From: Actinoplanes teichomyceticus ATCC 31121
GTDB lineage: Bacteria > Actinomycetota > Actinomycetes > Mycobacteriales > Micromonosporaceae
Direction: 5' to 3'
Assembly: GCF_003711105.1 (NCBI RefSeq)
Contig: NZ_CP023865.1
Coordinates: 403,501-467,500 of the forward strand
Length of the DNA stretch: 64,000 bases
Below, piece after piece: positions 15,105-23,649 of the stretch. The translations under genes were made by a program, and so were the position numbers. Numbering within the stretch: the stretch's first letter is position 1; each line of letters opens with the position of its first letter. The notes under the pieces are model-generated. The model saw only the letters and a list, made by a program, of their open reading frames with translations, was not told the DNA's origin and made no database searches.

Positions 15105-16092
15105 CCAGCAGGGCGTCCGCGACGCGCTCGACACCGCGGCCGTCCACCGCGGCCCACCCGGCGGCGGCCAGCGCGGTGCGCTGCGCCGGATCGGTGAGCA
15201 GCGTGCGCAGCACCCCGGCGGCGGAGTCGTCGAACGCGCCGAGGCGGCCCAGCCCGGCGGCGTACCCGCGCGCGACGGTCCGGTGGTATCCGAGGATCTG
15301 GTTGTCCACCACCCACACCAGGGCGGCCGCCCGGCCCAGGCAGAGCAGCTCCCAGGTCGACGTGCCGCTCGCGCTGACCACCAGGTCGGCGTCGGCGAGC
15401 AGCTTCGGCAGGTGATCGGTGGGCCCGATGATCTCGAACCGCTGCCCCGGCCCGGCCGGCACCGCGAGCAGCTCCGAGCGCAGCGACTCGTCGGCCGCCA
15501 CCACGGTCGCGTCGAAAGGCACGCCGGCGTCCGTGAGCAGCCGCGCGACCTGCGGCGCGGCCCGGTAGGCGTCGGTCCCGCCGAAGAACGCGACCACCTT
15601 CGGGGTACGGACGTCGGAGTGCGCCGGTGCGGCCACCGGGCGCAGCTGGCGTATCGCGGAGCGCAGCAGCGCGTAGTCGAGCCCGGTCAGCCGTACCCCG
15701 TCGGCGTCCAGCTCGGTGTCCAGGTTCTGGTCGACGTAGATGTCCGCGCTCTGCCCGCGCGTCGTGCCGTCCACGATGGCCAGCACCGGTGTCCCGGCGG
15801 CGCGCACCGCCACGGTGTGCTGCGGCGGCAGCGTGTACGAGTCCACCACCAGCGCGGCCAGCCCCAGCCGCCGGACCGCGGCGACCAGCCCCACCTCGTC
15901 GTAGGGGGCCGGGTGCCACGGCAGGCCGCGCTGCTCCAGCTGGGCCTGCGCCCAGGTCACGCCGCCCAGGTCGCTGAGGAAGTGCACGTCCACGCCACGC
16001 CCGGTGAGCTCCTCGGCCAGCGCGACGCAGCGGACGAGATGCCCGACGCCGGTCCGCGGCCCGGCATCGCACCTGATTCCGATCGCGGTCAT
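15082..16092 (-). CDS. pseG: UDP-2,4-diacetamido-2,4,6-trideoxy-beta-L-altropyranose hydrolase
   Basis: The 336-residue protein has the PseG N-terminal signature IRCDAGPRTGVGHLVRCVALA, whose GxGHxxRC stretch contains the catalytic histidine region. It also has VVDSYTL, VVAFFGGTDA and the GT-B-like C-terminal SASGTSTWELLCLG. PseG removes UDP from the diacetamido-altrose nucleotide, the fourth step of CMP-pseudaminic acid synthesis in the cytosol. It is the last gene of an operon that starts with pseB and pseC, and its ATG overlaps the previous stop (ATGA at 16089). Confidence 0.88.
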   Translation of the reverse strand: MTAIGIRCDAGPRTGVGHLVRCVALAEELTGRGVDVHFLSDLGGVTWAQAQLEQRGLPWHPAPYDEVGLVAAVRRLGLAALVVDSYTLPPQHTVAVRAAGTPVLAIVDGTTRGQSADIYVDQNLDTELDADGVRLTGLDYALLRSAIRQLRPVAAPAHSDVRTPKVVAFFGGTDAYRAAPQVARLLTDAGVPFDATVVAADESLRSELLAVPAGPGQRFEIIGPTDHLPKLLADADLVVSASGTSTWELLCLGRAAALVWVVDNQILGYHRTVARGYAAGLGRLGAFDDSAAGVLRTLLTDPAQRTALAAAGWAAVDGRGVERVADALLVRAGSPR

Positions 16093-16814
16093 GCCTGGGA
16101 GAGCTCCTTCTGCGGCACGTGCGCGTTCAGCTCGACCAGCTCGGGGTGCCCGGCGAGCCAGTCGCTGAGCGTCTCCACGCTGACCGGCCGGTCGCCGAAC
16201 CGGTCGACGATCGCCTCGATCAGCTTCCAGTCGTCCTCGGTGTCCAGGGTCAGCCGCAGGTGCGAGCGGTCCGGCAGCACGGTCACCCCGATCACGTCGA
16301 ACTCCGCCGGGTGCGAGTAGATGTACGACGTCACGTGCGTCCGGTGGTGCTCGGTGGCCCGCTCGTCGATCGCCCGCAGCACCCGGGCGCGGACCACCTC
16401 GACGTCCAGCCCGCGCGGCAGCGTCCGGGTGATCGACGTGGTCAGGTAGTCCACCCCGGACGCCTCGAAGATCCGGGCCACCCGCCGTACCAGCGCCGGG
16501 TCGAGCAGCGGGCAGTCCGCGGTGAACCGCAGCACGGTGTCCGCCGCACGGCCGTCGAGCACGCCGAGGAACCGGGTCAGCACGTCATCGACCGGGCCGC
16601 GGTGACACGCCACCCCGATCCGGGCGCACTCCGCCTCGACCGCGTCGTCGGCGGCCTCGGTGGTGGTCGCGACGACCAGGTCGTCGAGGACGCCGCTGTC
16701 CCGGGCGGCGCGGACCACCCGGTGCAGGACGGTCCGGCCGCCGAGCCGGCGCAGGACCTTGCCGGGGAGCCGGGTGGAGCCCATCCGGGCCTGGATGATG
16801 CCGAGGGTGGTCAC
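16089..16814 (-). CDS. SpsF-type cytidylyltransferase, probable CMP-pseudaminic acid synthase
   Basis: The 241-residue protein starts GIIQARMGSTRLPGKVLRRL, the nucleotide-binding motif of SpsF/KdsB-like CTP:sugar cytidylyltransferases. It keeps FTADCPLLDP with acidic metal ligands, and later RLTLDTEDDWKLIEAI, an SpsF hallmark. Canonical PseF of Campylobacter belongs to the NeuA branch and looks different, so assignment to the CMP step rests on the neighbours: this is the only cytidylyltransferase in a locus with every other pse gene. GTG 16814 follows GAAGGA. It overlaps pseG by 4 bases. Confidence 0.75.
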   Translation of the reverse strand: MTTLGIIQARMGSTRLPGKVLRRLGGRTVLHRVVRAARDSGVLDDLVVATTTEAADDAVEAECARIGVACHRGPVDDVLTRFLGVLDGRAADTVLRFTADCPLLDPALVRRVARIFEASGVDYLTTSITRTLPRGLDVEVVRARVLRAIDERATEHHRTHVTSYIYSHPAEFDVIGVTVLPDRSHLRLTLDTEDDWKLIEAIVDRFGDRPVSVETLSDWLAGHPELVELNAHVPQKELSQA

Positions 16815-16816
16815 AG

Positions 16817-18325
16817 TCAGTCCTTCGGTCCGTCGGTCAGTCGGTTGCGAGCCTTGCGGGCGATGGCCAGACCGGCCTTGACGGCGCGGTAGCCCAGGGT
16901 GCCGCTGAACGCGGCGATCTGTATCCGGGCGCGGCCCAGCTCGGCGTCGCGCTTGGCCAGCTCGTGCTCGAAGAACCCGGCCCGGGCCTCGGCGTCGGCG
17001 AGGCGCCGGCGCAGGGCGCGGAGCTGCTCCTCGTGCTCGCGGCGGTGCTCCGGCAGCGGCTCCGGCGCGACCTGCGGCGCGCCGTCCACGCCGGCCGCGC
17101 CGGCCAGCACCTCGGTGAGCCGGTCCACCTCGGTGATCGCCGGCCACGGGTGGGCGTAGCCGCCGGTGGTCAGGGTGCGCGCGAACCGGGCCAGCGCGTC
17201 CGGCTGGTCCGGGGCGTCCGGGTCGAGCAGCGCGTACCGGTCGCCGTCCACCAGCACGTTGCCGGCCGCCGCCGTGGGCAGCGCGGCCATCCAGCCGCTC
17301 AGCAGCCGGCGCAGCACCGGCAGCTCGTGCCGCAGCGCCGCGGTGAGCAGCAGTTCCTCCAGCAGCCGGCCGGGCGGCAGCGGCGCGTCCGGGACCGCCG
17401 GGCGGCCGTCGAGGGCGCGGACCGTCCGGCGCAGCCAGCCGCCGTCCGGCCCGCTGACCAGCTCGGCGACCGCCCGGTCGGAGGCCAGCAGCACCGGTGG
17501 CAGCGTCACCGCGGGCGTGGTGACCGGCGCCCGGTGCGCGACCGCCAGCCAGGCGGGCGCGAGTTCGGCGCCGAGGCCGCGGCGCACGGCCGCGCCGGCG
17601 AGCCGGCGCGGATCGCTCAGGACCGGGCTGCCCGCGTACGCCGTGGCCACCGCCCCGGCGGCCAGCGCGCCGAGCGCGTCCACCGGTCCGTACCGCAGGG
17701 TCTCCGGGGTGACCAGCATCGCCGGCCGGCCCGGCAGCGGCCAGGCGGCGGCGAGTCCGGCCACCGGCAGGCCCTCGGCGCCCAGTGCGGCGGCCAGCCG
17801 GTCCGGGCGTCCCGGCGCGGCGCCGAACTCACCGAGCGGTCGCCAGGCGTCGCCGGTCTGCGCCGCGGTCGGCGTGCCCGGGTCGACCAGGCGGTGCACG
17901 CCCAGCTCGTTCTCCACGGTGAGCAGCAGCAGCCCGCCGGGGCGCAGGGTGCGCCGCAGCGCGCGCAGCGCATCCGGCCAGTCCAGCTGCGGGCCCTCCG
18001 GCGAGCAGAGCCGGGTGGTGCCGTCGAGGGCGAGGACCGCGTCGTACCGCTCGGGGTCGTCGAGCTTGGGCAGCGTGCCGCAGAGCACCCGGACGCCGGG
18101 GACGGCCCGCCGGTCCTGCGCCAGCGCGTCCGGGTGCGAGCGGAGCAGGCAGGTCACCTCGCGGCCCGGGGCCAGTGCGGCGACCAGGTCCGCCTCGTGC
18201 GGGCCGGCGAGCAGGATCCGGCTGCCGGTGGGCACGCGGGCGGCCAGGTGGCGCAGCAGCGGGCCGCCGGCCGGGGGCAGCTCCTCGGCGTACTCGGGCA
18301 TCTCGCCCCCGATGAGCTGGATCAT
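16817..18325 (-). CDS. SAM-dependent methyltransferase-like protein with C-terminal coiled coil
   Basis: The 502-residue protein has a class I methyltransferase-like N-terminal half: SRILLAGPHEADLVAALAPG as motif I, then YDAVLALDG and the LRRTLRPGGLLLLTVENELG strand typical of these folds. The middle third is unfamiliar and Ala/Leu/Pro-rich. The last 90 residues are a charged coiled coil ending GTLGYRAVKAGLAI, a tail seen in actinobacterial glycan-cluster proteins. ATG 18325 overlaps the previous stop (ATGA). It may methylate a sugar of the pseudaminic-acid glycan; motif I is degenerate, so activity is uncertain. Confidence 0.6.
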   Translation of the reverse strand: MIQLIGGEMPEYAEELPPAGGPLLRHLAARVPTGSRILLAGPHEADLVAALAPGREVTCLLRSHPDALAQDRRAVPGVRVLCGTLPKLDDPERYDAVLALDGTTRLCSPEGPQLDWPDALRALRRTLRPGGLLLLTVENELGVHRLVDPGTPTAAQTGDAWRPLGEFGAAPGRPDRLAAALGAEGLPVAGLAAAWPLPGRPAMLVTPETLRYGPVDALGALAAGAVATAYAGSPVLSDPRRLAGAAVRRGLGAELAPAWLAVAHRAPVTTPAVTLPPVLLASDRAVAELVSGPDGGWLRRTVRALDGRPAVPDAPLPPGRLLEELLLTAALRHELPVLRRLLSGWMAALPTAAAGNVLVDGDRYALLDPDAPDQPDALARFARTLTTGGYAHPWPAITEVDRLTEVLAGAAGVDGAPQVAPEPLPEHRREHEEQLRALRRRLADAEARAGFFEHELAKRDAELGRARIQIAAFSGTLGYRAVKAGLAIARKARNRLTDGPKD

Positions 18326-19161
18326 GCCGCCTCCCGGTGCGTGTTCGCGGCCCGGTGGGCCGTGGTCCAGCCGAGCAGCGCGCGCAGCTCGGCCGGCGAG
18401 GCCAGGTAGCCGTCGCCGAGCTCGGCCAGCGCGGTGGCCCGGGCGGTCGCCGGGTCGGGCGCGGCGCCGTGCAGCTCCGGCCACTCCCGGCGGATCCGCT
18501 CGGCGGTCGCGGCGTCCTCGGCGGCCAGGCGCATGGGGTCGCCGTAGACGGCCGGCTCGCAGCCGGCCGCCGCGCCGTAGAGCACCGCGCTGCTCAGCCG
18601 GTTGGACGCGACCCGGCGGTGCCGGCGCAGCTCGGCCAGCTGGTTGTGAAGGAATCGGGCGTCCGTCTGCATCCGCAGGTAACCGCGGTAGCCGTGACAG
18701 ATGACCCGTCCGGCCCGCTCGTAGAACGCCCGCACCCGGTCGTCGCGGTACTCCTGCCAGTACAGGCAGAAGGTGACCGGCCCCGGCTCGGTGGCGATGA
18801 TCTCGTCCACCAGCCGCTGGTGGTCGCCGGTGACGTGCTGGCCCTCCCACCCGTGGAACGGGTACCAGATGGTGCCCTCCCGCGGGCCGTCCGCGGCGGG
18901 CGCCGACCGCAGCAGGTAGAGGAACGGCGCGCCGATCACCGTGGCCCGCGGCCGGCCCATCGACCACGCGCGCCGCCGGGTCCGCTCCGACCACACGAAG
19001 ATCGGCGAGCCGGGCGCGTACGGCGTGCCGGCGCCCAGCCCGTCCAGCACGTTCCAGCCGTGCTGCAGGTAGCCCTCGACCCGGGGCGGGTGCGCCGGGT
19101 CGAGACCGCAGTACTCCGCGAGCACGTGGGCGTGGCCGTAGAAGTGGTTGCCGTGGTGCAC
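18322..19161 (-). CDS. unknown glycan-locus protein, possibly GT-B-like
   Basis: I do not recognise this 279-residue protein. It is rich in His, Trp and Tyr: GNHFYGHAHVLAEYCGLDP, WYPFHGWEGQHVTGDHQRLV and TFCLYWQEYRDD. Near the C-terminus NRLSSAVLYGAAAGCEPAVYG resembles the donor-binding region of GT-B sugar transferases (S/T-x-x-x-Y-A-x-x-x-G-x-P). GTG 19161 lies 3 bases after the pseC stop and has GGGAG inside the pseC end. It is placed between pseC and the methyltransferase, so a role in assembling or attaching the pseudaminic-acid unit is the best guess. Confidence 0.55.
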   Translation of the reverse strand: MHHGNHFYGHAHVLAEYCGLDPAHPPRVEGYLQHGWNVLDGLGAGTPYAPGSPIFVWSERTRRRAWSMGRPRATVIGAPFLYLLRSAPAADGPREGTIWYPFHGWEGQHVTGDHQRLVDEIIATEPGPVTFCLYWQEYRDDRVRAFYERAGRVICHGYRGYLRMQTDARFLHNQLAELRRHRRVASNRLSSAVLYGAAAGCEPAVYGDPMRLAAEDAATAERIRREWPELHGAAPDPATARATALAELGDGYLASPAELRALLGWTTAHRAANTHREAA

Positions 19162-19164
19162 CCG

Positions 19165-20289
19165 CTAGCTCCCGAGAATGCCGCGCAGGGTGTCGATGAC
19201 GCGATCCTGGTCGGTGTCGCTGAGGTCGACGAAGAGCGGAAGGGAGAGTTCCTCGGCGTAGAAGGCCTCGGCGACCGGGCACATGCCACGCCGGTAGCCG
19301 AGATCGGCGAAGACCGGGTGCCAGTACACCGGGATGTAGTTGACCTGGACGCCGATCCCGGCCGCCTGCATCCGGTCGTACACCTCCCGGCGCCGGCCGT
19401 CCAGGACGCGCACCGGGTAGAGGTGCCGCATCGGGTCCACGCCGTCCGGGGTGACCGGCAGCCGCAGCCCGGGCACGTCGGCGAGCAGCTCGTCGTACCG
19501 GGCGGCGAGCTGCTGCCGGCGGGCCTTGAACGCGGCCAGCCGGCGCAACTGGGCGCTGCCCAGCGCGCAGAGCACGTCCGGCAGGCGGTAGTTGAGCCCG
19601 AACTCGTGCACCTCGTAGAACCAGCGGCCCTCGTCCCGGCGGCGCAGCAGCTCCGGTTTCTTGACCATCCCGACGGTGCGGAAGGTACGGGCGCGCTCCA
19701 GCAGGTCGGGGCGGATCGAGGCGACCGCGCCACCCTCGGCGGTGGTGAGGTTCTTGGTCGGGAAGAAGGAGAAGGTGGTCAGGTCCGCGATCGACCCGAC
19801 CGGCCGGCCCCGGTAGACCGAGCCGATGGCGTGCGCGGCGTCCGCGACCAGCACCGCCCCGGCGCTGTCGCTGATCTTGCGGAGCCGCTCGTAGTCGGCC
19901 GGCACGCCGGCGTAGTCGACCGCGGCGACCGCGCGGGTGCGCCCGGTGACCGCGGCCTCGGCGGCGGCCGGGTCCAGGTTCGCGGTGTCCTCCTCGACGT
20001 CGGCGAACACCACGGTCGCGCCGAGCATCGCCGCCGCCGACGCGGTGGCCACGAAGGTCATCGGCGTGGTGACCACCTCGTCGCCGGCCCCGATGCCGGC
20101 CGCGGCGTACGCGGCGTGCAGCGCGGTGGTGCCGTTGGTGACGGTCACGCACGGCGCCCCGGCGACCCGTTCCAGGTCCGCCTCGAACTCGGTGACCCGT
20201 GGCCCGGTGGTCAGCCAGTCACTGTCCAGTGCGGCCACCACCGCCGCCACGTCGGACGGCTCGATGGACTGGCGTCCGTAGGGCAGCAT
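19165..20289 (-). CDS. pseC: UDP-4-amino-4,6-dideoxy-N-acetyl-beta-L-altrosamine transaminase
   Basis: The 374-residue PLP enzyme belongs to the DegT/DnrJ/EryC1/StrS family. TNGTTALHAAYAAAGIG binds the cofactor phosphate, VADAAHAIGS holds the conserved aspartate, and K179 in FFPTKNLTTAEGG is the Schiff-base lysine. PseC aminates the 4-keto sugar made by PseB, using glutamate. The start ATG 20289 shares one base with the pseB stop (TGATG), with GGAG 5 bases before it; a GTG 3 bases earlier is the alternative. It is the second gene of the pse operon. Confidence 0.9.
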   Translation of the reverse strand: MLPYGRQSIEPSDVAAVVAALDSDWLTTGPRVTEFEADLERVAGAPCVTVTNGTTALHAAYAAAGIGAGDEVVTTPMTFVATASAAAMLGATVVFADVEEDTANLDPAAAEAAVTGRTRAVAAVDYAGVPADYERLRKISDSAGAVLVADAAHAIGSVYRGRPVGSIADLTTFSFFPTKNLTTAEGGAVASIRPDLLERARTFRTVGMVKKPELLRRRDEGRWFYEVHEFGLNYRLPDVLCALGSAQLRRLAAFKARRQQLAARYDELLADVPGLRLPVTPDGVDPMRHLYPVRVLDGRRREVYDRMQAAGIGVQVNYIPVYWHPVFADLGYRRGMCPVAEAFYAEELSLPLFVDLSDTDQDRVIDTLRGILGS

Positions 20290-21269
20290 CACTTCTCCGT
20301 GAGCAGCGAGCGCATCTCGTCGACCGACAGCCAGAGGTCGTTGTTGTCCGAGCGGTAGTTGAAACCGTCCGCGACCTCCTCGCCGCCCTCCGGCGACTCG
20401 TAACCCCAGCTCGCCGCGACCGGCTGGACCACGTAGCGGTCCTTGAAGCGCAGCGTCCGGCGGCTGTCGTCGGCGGCGATCATCTCCTCGTGCAGCTTCT
20501 CGCCCGGGCGCATGCCGATCTCGTGGCTCGGCGAGCCGGGCGCCACCGCCTCGACCAGGTCCATGATCCGCATACTGGGGATCCGTGGGACGTACAGCTC
20601 GCCGCCGCGCATCACGTCGAACGAGTTGACGACGAACTCGACCGCCTGGTCCAGGGTGATCCAGAAGCGGGTCATCCGCTTGTCGGTGATCGGCAGGCTC
20701 CGGCCCTCGGCGGCCAGCCGGCGGAAGAACGGCACCACCGAGCCACGGCTGCCCATCACGTTGCCGTAGCGGACCACGGCCAGGCGGGTGGGGTGGGTGG
20801 CGGCGTAGTGGTTGCCGGCGATCACGATCTTGTCGGCGGCCAGCTTGGTCGCGCCGTACAGGTTGATCGGGCTGGACGCCTTGTCGGTGGAGAGCGCCAC
20901 GACCTTCTTGACCTCGGCGTGGATCGCGGCGTCGATGACGTTCTGGGTGCCGTTGATGTTCGTCGCGACGAACTCCGACGGGTTGTACTCGGCGGTGTCC
21001 ACCTGCTTGAGCGCGGCGGCGTGCACCACGTGGTCGATCCCGTGCATGGCCCGGTCCAGGCGCGCGCGGTCGCGGATGTCGCCGAGGAAGAACCGCAGCC
21101 GCGGGTCGCCGGAGAACATCTGCCGGACCTCGTACTGCTTCAGCTCGTCACGGGAGAACACCACGATGCGATGCGGGTCGAGGTGGGTGAGCGCGTACTT
21201 GAGGAACGCCTTGCCGAACGACCCGGTGGCACCGGTGACAAGGATCGAGGATCCGCTGATTTCAGACAC
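20289..21269 (-). CDS. pseB: UDP-N-acetylglucosamine 4,6-dehydratase (inverting)
   Basis: The 326-residue extended SDR has the Rossmann motif VTGATGSFGKAF, HAAALKQVDTAEYNPSEF and STDKASSPINLYGATKLAADK with the catalytic lysine. It ends with RPGEKLHEEMIAADDSRRT, a PseB/FlaA1 hallmark. PseB converts UDP-GlcNAc to the 4-keto-L-altrose sugar and is the first committed step to pseudaminic acid. GTG 21269 has GGAGAA upstream. It heads the minus-strand operon and is divergent from the acyl carrier protein operon; the 189-base gap is A/T-rich for this genome and must hold both promoters. Confidence 0.92.
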   Translation of the reverse strand: MSEISGSSILVTGATGSFGKAFLKYALTHLDPHRIVVFSRDELKQYEVRQMFSGDPRLRFFLGDIRDRARLDRAMHGIDHVVHAAALKQVDTAEYNPSEFVATNINGTQNVIDAAIHAEVKKVVALSTDKASSPINLYGATKLAADKIVIAGNHYAATHPTRLAVVRYGNVMGSRGSVVPFFRRLAAEGRSLPITDKRMTRFWITLDQAVEFVVNSFDVMRGGELYVPRIPSMRIMDLVEAVAPGSPSHEIGMRPGEKLHEEMIAADDSRRTLRFKDRYVVQPVAASWGYESPEGGEEVADGFNYRSDNNDLWLSVDEMRSLLTEK

Positions 21270-21458
21270 GTGTTTTCTCCGGGGGACTGGGCGGTGAGCC
21301 GCTACGGGCCGGAAGCATAACCACCGGTGCACGCAATTCTGCCAGTCGTGGAGAACAGCCAGTGGCAATTCATTTTCAGTTCAACCGGTATTGGTCGAAG
21401 CGACCGCGCGCCTGCGGGATGGTGGTCTCCTCCATTCATCACCCCTGGGAGCAACACC

Positions 21459-21701
21459 GTGACTGAGCTGCAGAGACTGCGCGCCGCGTTCCGTACCGCG
21501 CTGGACCTTCCGGCGGACGCGCCCGTGGACGACCTGCGCTACCAGGACAACGAGAAGTGGGACTCCCTCGCGCACATGTCCCTCGTCGCGACTATCGAAG
21601 ATGAATTCTCGGTAATGATCGACACCGATGATGTCATCAATATGTCCAGCTTCGCCGAGGCTGTGCGAATCCTCGGTAAATACGGCGTGGACGTCAAGTG
21701 A
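21459..21701 (+). CDS. acyl carrier protein
   Basis: The 80-residue acidic four-helix protein has the phosphopantetheine site KWDSLAHMSLVATIEDEF, with Ser in DSL at about residue 34. GTG 21459 has GGGAG 8 bases upstream; a longer frame from 21327 is unlikely. It is the first gene of an operon whose members overlap by 4 bases: SDR, AMP-ligase, LuxE-like and LuxC-like. Carrier proteins of this kind in glycan loci hold a small acyl group during its modification. It is not the housekeeping fatty-acid ACP by context, since no fab genes for chain elongation are present. Confidence 0.88.
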   Translation: MTELQRLRAAFRTALDLPADAPVDDLRYQDNEKWDSLAHMSLVATIEDEFSVMIDTDDVINMSSFAEAVRILGKYGVDVK

Positions 21702-22429
21702 GCGTCGCCCTGATCACCGGTGCGTCGCGCGGCATCGGGCGAGCCACCGCGCACCGCCTCGCCGAGCAGGGCCACGATCTGATCCTGCACGGGCACGGTC
21801 CGGCCGCGGTGGCCGAGACCGCCGAACTCCTCGCCGGCAAGTTCGGCGTGACCGTCGTGTCCGGCGCCGGCGACATCGCCGACCCGCAGACCAGCAAGGC
21901 GCTGGTCCGGCTGGCGTTCGAGAACTTCAAGCGGCTGGACGCGCTGGTGGTCAACGCCGGCACGCACGCGGCCGGGATGCTCGGGATGACCGGTGACGAC
22001 ACCATCGAGCGGCTATTCGCGGTGAACGCGGCCGGCGCGGCGCACACCCTGCAGAACGCGGTGCGCCTGCTGGCCCGCGGGGAGAACCCGGCGGTGGTGC
22101 TGACCGCCTCGATCACCGGCACGCACGGCGCCGCCGGCCAGGCCGTCTACGCCGCGTCCAAGGCCGCGGTGGTGGGCCTGACCCGGTCGGCGGCCAAGGA
22201 ACTCGGCCCGCGCGGGATCCGGGTCAACGCGGTCGCCCCCGGCTTCATCGCCACCGACATGCTGGACACCCTGGACGAGGCCGGCCGCGCCGAGCGGATC
22301 GCGAGCACCGCCCTGGGCCGGCTCGGCACCGCCGAGGAGGTCGCCGACGTGATCGCCTTCCTGCTCTCCGCCCAGGCCCGGTTCGTGACCGGCCAGATCG
22401 TCGGGGTCGACGGGGGACTGACGCTGTGA
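21698..22429 (+). CDS. short-chain dehydrogenase, 3-oxoacyl-ACP reductase-like (FabG family)
   Basis: The 243-residue classical SDR has the cofactor motif TGASRGIGRA, NAGTHAAGM, the catalytic Ser and YAASK, and the C-terminal VDGGLTL. The pattern is closest to FabG-type reductases, which turn 3-oxoacyl-ACP into 3-hydroxyacyl-ACP with NAD(P)H. GTG 21698 overlaps the ACP stop (GTGA), strong evidence for joint expression. It may reduce the acyl group on the adjacent carrier, or a sugar-linked keto group; the sequence alone does not decide. Confidence 0.85.
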   Translation: MSVALITGASRGIGRATAHRLAEQGHDLILHGHGPAAVAETAELLAGKFGVTVVSGAGDIADPQTSKALVRLAFENFKRLDALVVNAGTHAAGMLGMTGDDTIERLFAVNAAGAAHTLQNAVRLLARGENPAVVLTASITGTHGAAGQAVYAASKAAVVGLTRSAAKELGPRGIRVNAVAPGFIATDMLDTLDEAGRAERIASTALGRLGTAEEVADVIAFLLSAQARFVTGQIVGVDGGLTL

Positions 22430-23649
22430 ACCTGCTCCACCCGGACGCCCGCGTCGTCGACGCCGCGACCGGCGAAGAACTCACCCCGGCGCTGATCGAC
22501 GCGGCCGCCGCCGAGCTGGCCGGTGAGCGGCTGGTCTTCCTGCCGATGCCGAGCACGGTCCCGGCGGTCGCCCGGTACCTCGCCGCGCTGCGGCTGGGCG
22601 TGCCGGTCGTGCTGCTCGACCCGGACACCGACCACACCGGCCTGATCGAGCGGTACGCCACCGATCAGGTCCACCCGGAGCTGGCGCTGCTGCTGACCAC
22701 CAGTGGCTCGACCGGCAACCCCAAGCTGGTCCGGCTGTCCCGATCGGCGGTGCTGGCCAACGCCGAACAGGTCGCCGAGAGCCTCGGCATCACCGGCGAC
22801 GACGTCGCGATCACCACGCTGCCGCTGTTCTACTCGTACGGCCTGTCGGTGCTGCACTCGCACCTGCTGCGCGGGGCGACGGTGGTGCTCGAGCGCACCG
22901 GGATCATGCAGCGCGACTTCTGGGCGGCGGCGCACGAGCACCGGGTCACGTCGATGGCGTTCGTGCCCTACCAGTACGAGATGCTGCGCCGGCTGCGCTT
23001 CGACCCGGCGAAGTACCCGTCCCTGCGTACGATCACGCAGGCCGGCGGCCGGTTGCGGACCGAGCTCGTGACCGAGTTCGCCGCCCGGATGACCGCCGTG
23101 GGCGGCCGGATGTTCGTCATGTACGGCCAGACCGAGGCCGCGCCCCGGATGGCCACCCTGCCCCCGGAGCGAATCGCCGACAAGCTCGGCTCGGTCGGCC
23201 TGCCGATGCCCGGCGCCGCCTTCGCGATCGAGGACGGCGAGGTGGTCTACCGCGGCCCGAACGTGATGATGGGCTACGCCGAGTCCGCCGCCGACCTGAT
23301 CCGGGGCGACGAGATGGGCGGCGTGCTGCGCACCGGCGACCTGGGGCGGCTCGACGAGGAGGGTTTTCTCTTCATCACCGGCCGGCTCAAGCGGATGGGC
23401 AAGGTGTTCGGCGTCCGGATCAACCTGGACGACGTGGAGCGCAACTTCCCGGTGACCGCGGTGGCCGGTGACGACCGGCTGCACGTCTTCGCCGAGGGGA
23501 TCGGCGACGACGAGGCCCGGGCGCTGCGTACCAAGATCGCCGAGTGGCTCGGCAGCCACTTCACCGGGATCGACGTGCGTGTCGTCGAAGCCCTGCCGCT
23601 GCTGCCCAACGGCAAGACCGACTATCGGGCGCTGGAGGCGTCGCTGTGA
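22426..23649 (+). CDS. AMP-dependent acyl ligase (ANL family), short form
   Basis: The 407-residue protein keeps the adenylation core motifs: TTSGSTGNPKL (phosphate loop), MYGQTEAAPRM, RTGDLGRLDEEGF, a hinge GRLKRMGK and the catalytic lysine in LPNGKTDYRAL. It is about 100 residues shorter than usual, missing most of the first N-terminal subdomain. It should activate a carboxylic acid as acyl-AMP and could load it onto the ACP or pass it to the LuxE-like protein. GTG 22426 overlaps the SDR stop, and its own stop overlaps the LuxE-like start. Confidence 0.85.
   Translation: MNLLHPDARVVDAATGEELTPALIDAAAAELAGERLVFLPMPSTVPAVARYLAALRLGVPVVLLDPDTDHTGLIERYATDQVHPELALLLTTSGSTGNPKLVRLSRSAVLANAEQVAESLGITGDDVAITTLPLFYSYGLSVLHSHLLRGATVVLERTGIMQRDFWAAAHEHRVTSMAFVPYQYEMLRRLRFDPAKYPSLRTITQAGGRLRTELVTEFAARMTAVGGRMFVMYGQTEAAPRMATLPPERIADKLGSVGLPMPGAAFAIEDGEVVYRGPNVMMGYAESAADLIRGDEMGGVLRTGDLGRLDEEGFLFITGRLKRMGKVFGVRINLDDVERNFPVTAVAGDDRLHVFAEGIGDDEARALRTKIAEWLGSHFTGIDVRVVEALPLLPNGKTDYRALEASL

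Noticed and set aside
16817..20152. A single 1111-residue open frame on the minus strand
   Set aside because: Only its last 502 residues (from ATG 18325) look real. The first part is Arg/Gly/Pro-rich shadow of pseC and the neighbouring gene, which have strong motifs in their own frames.
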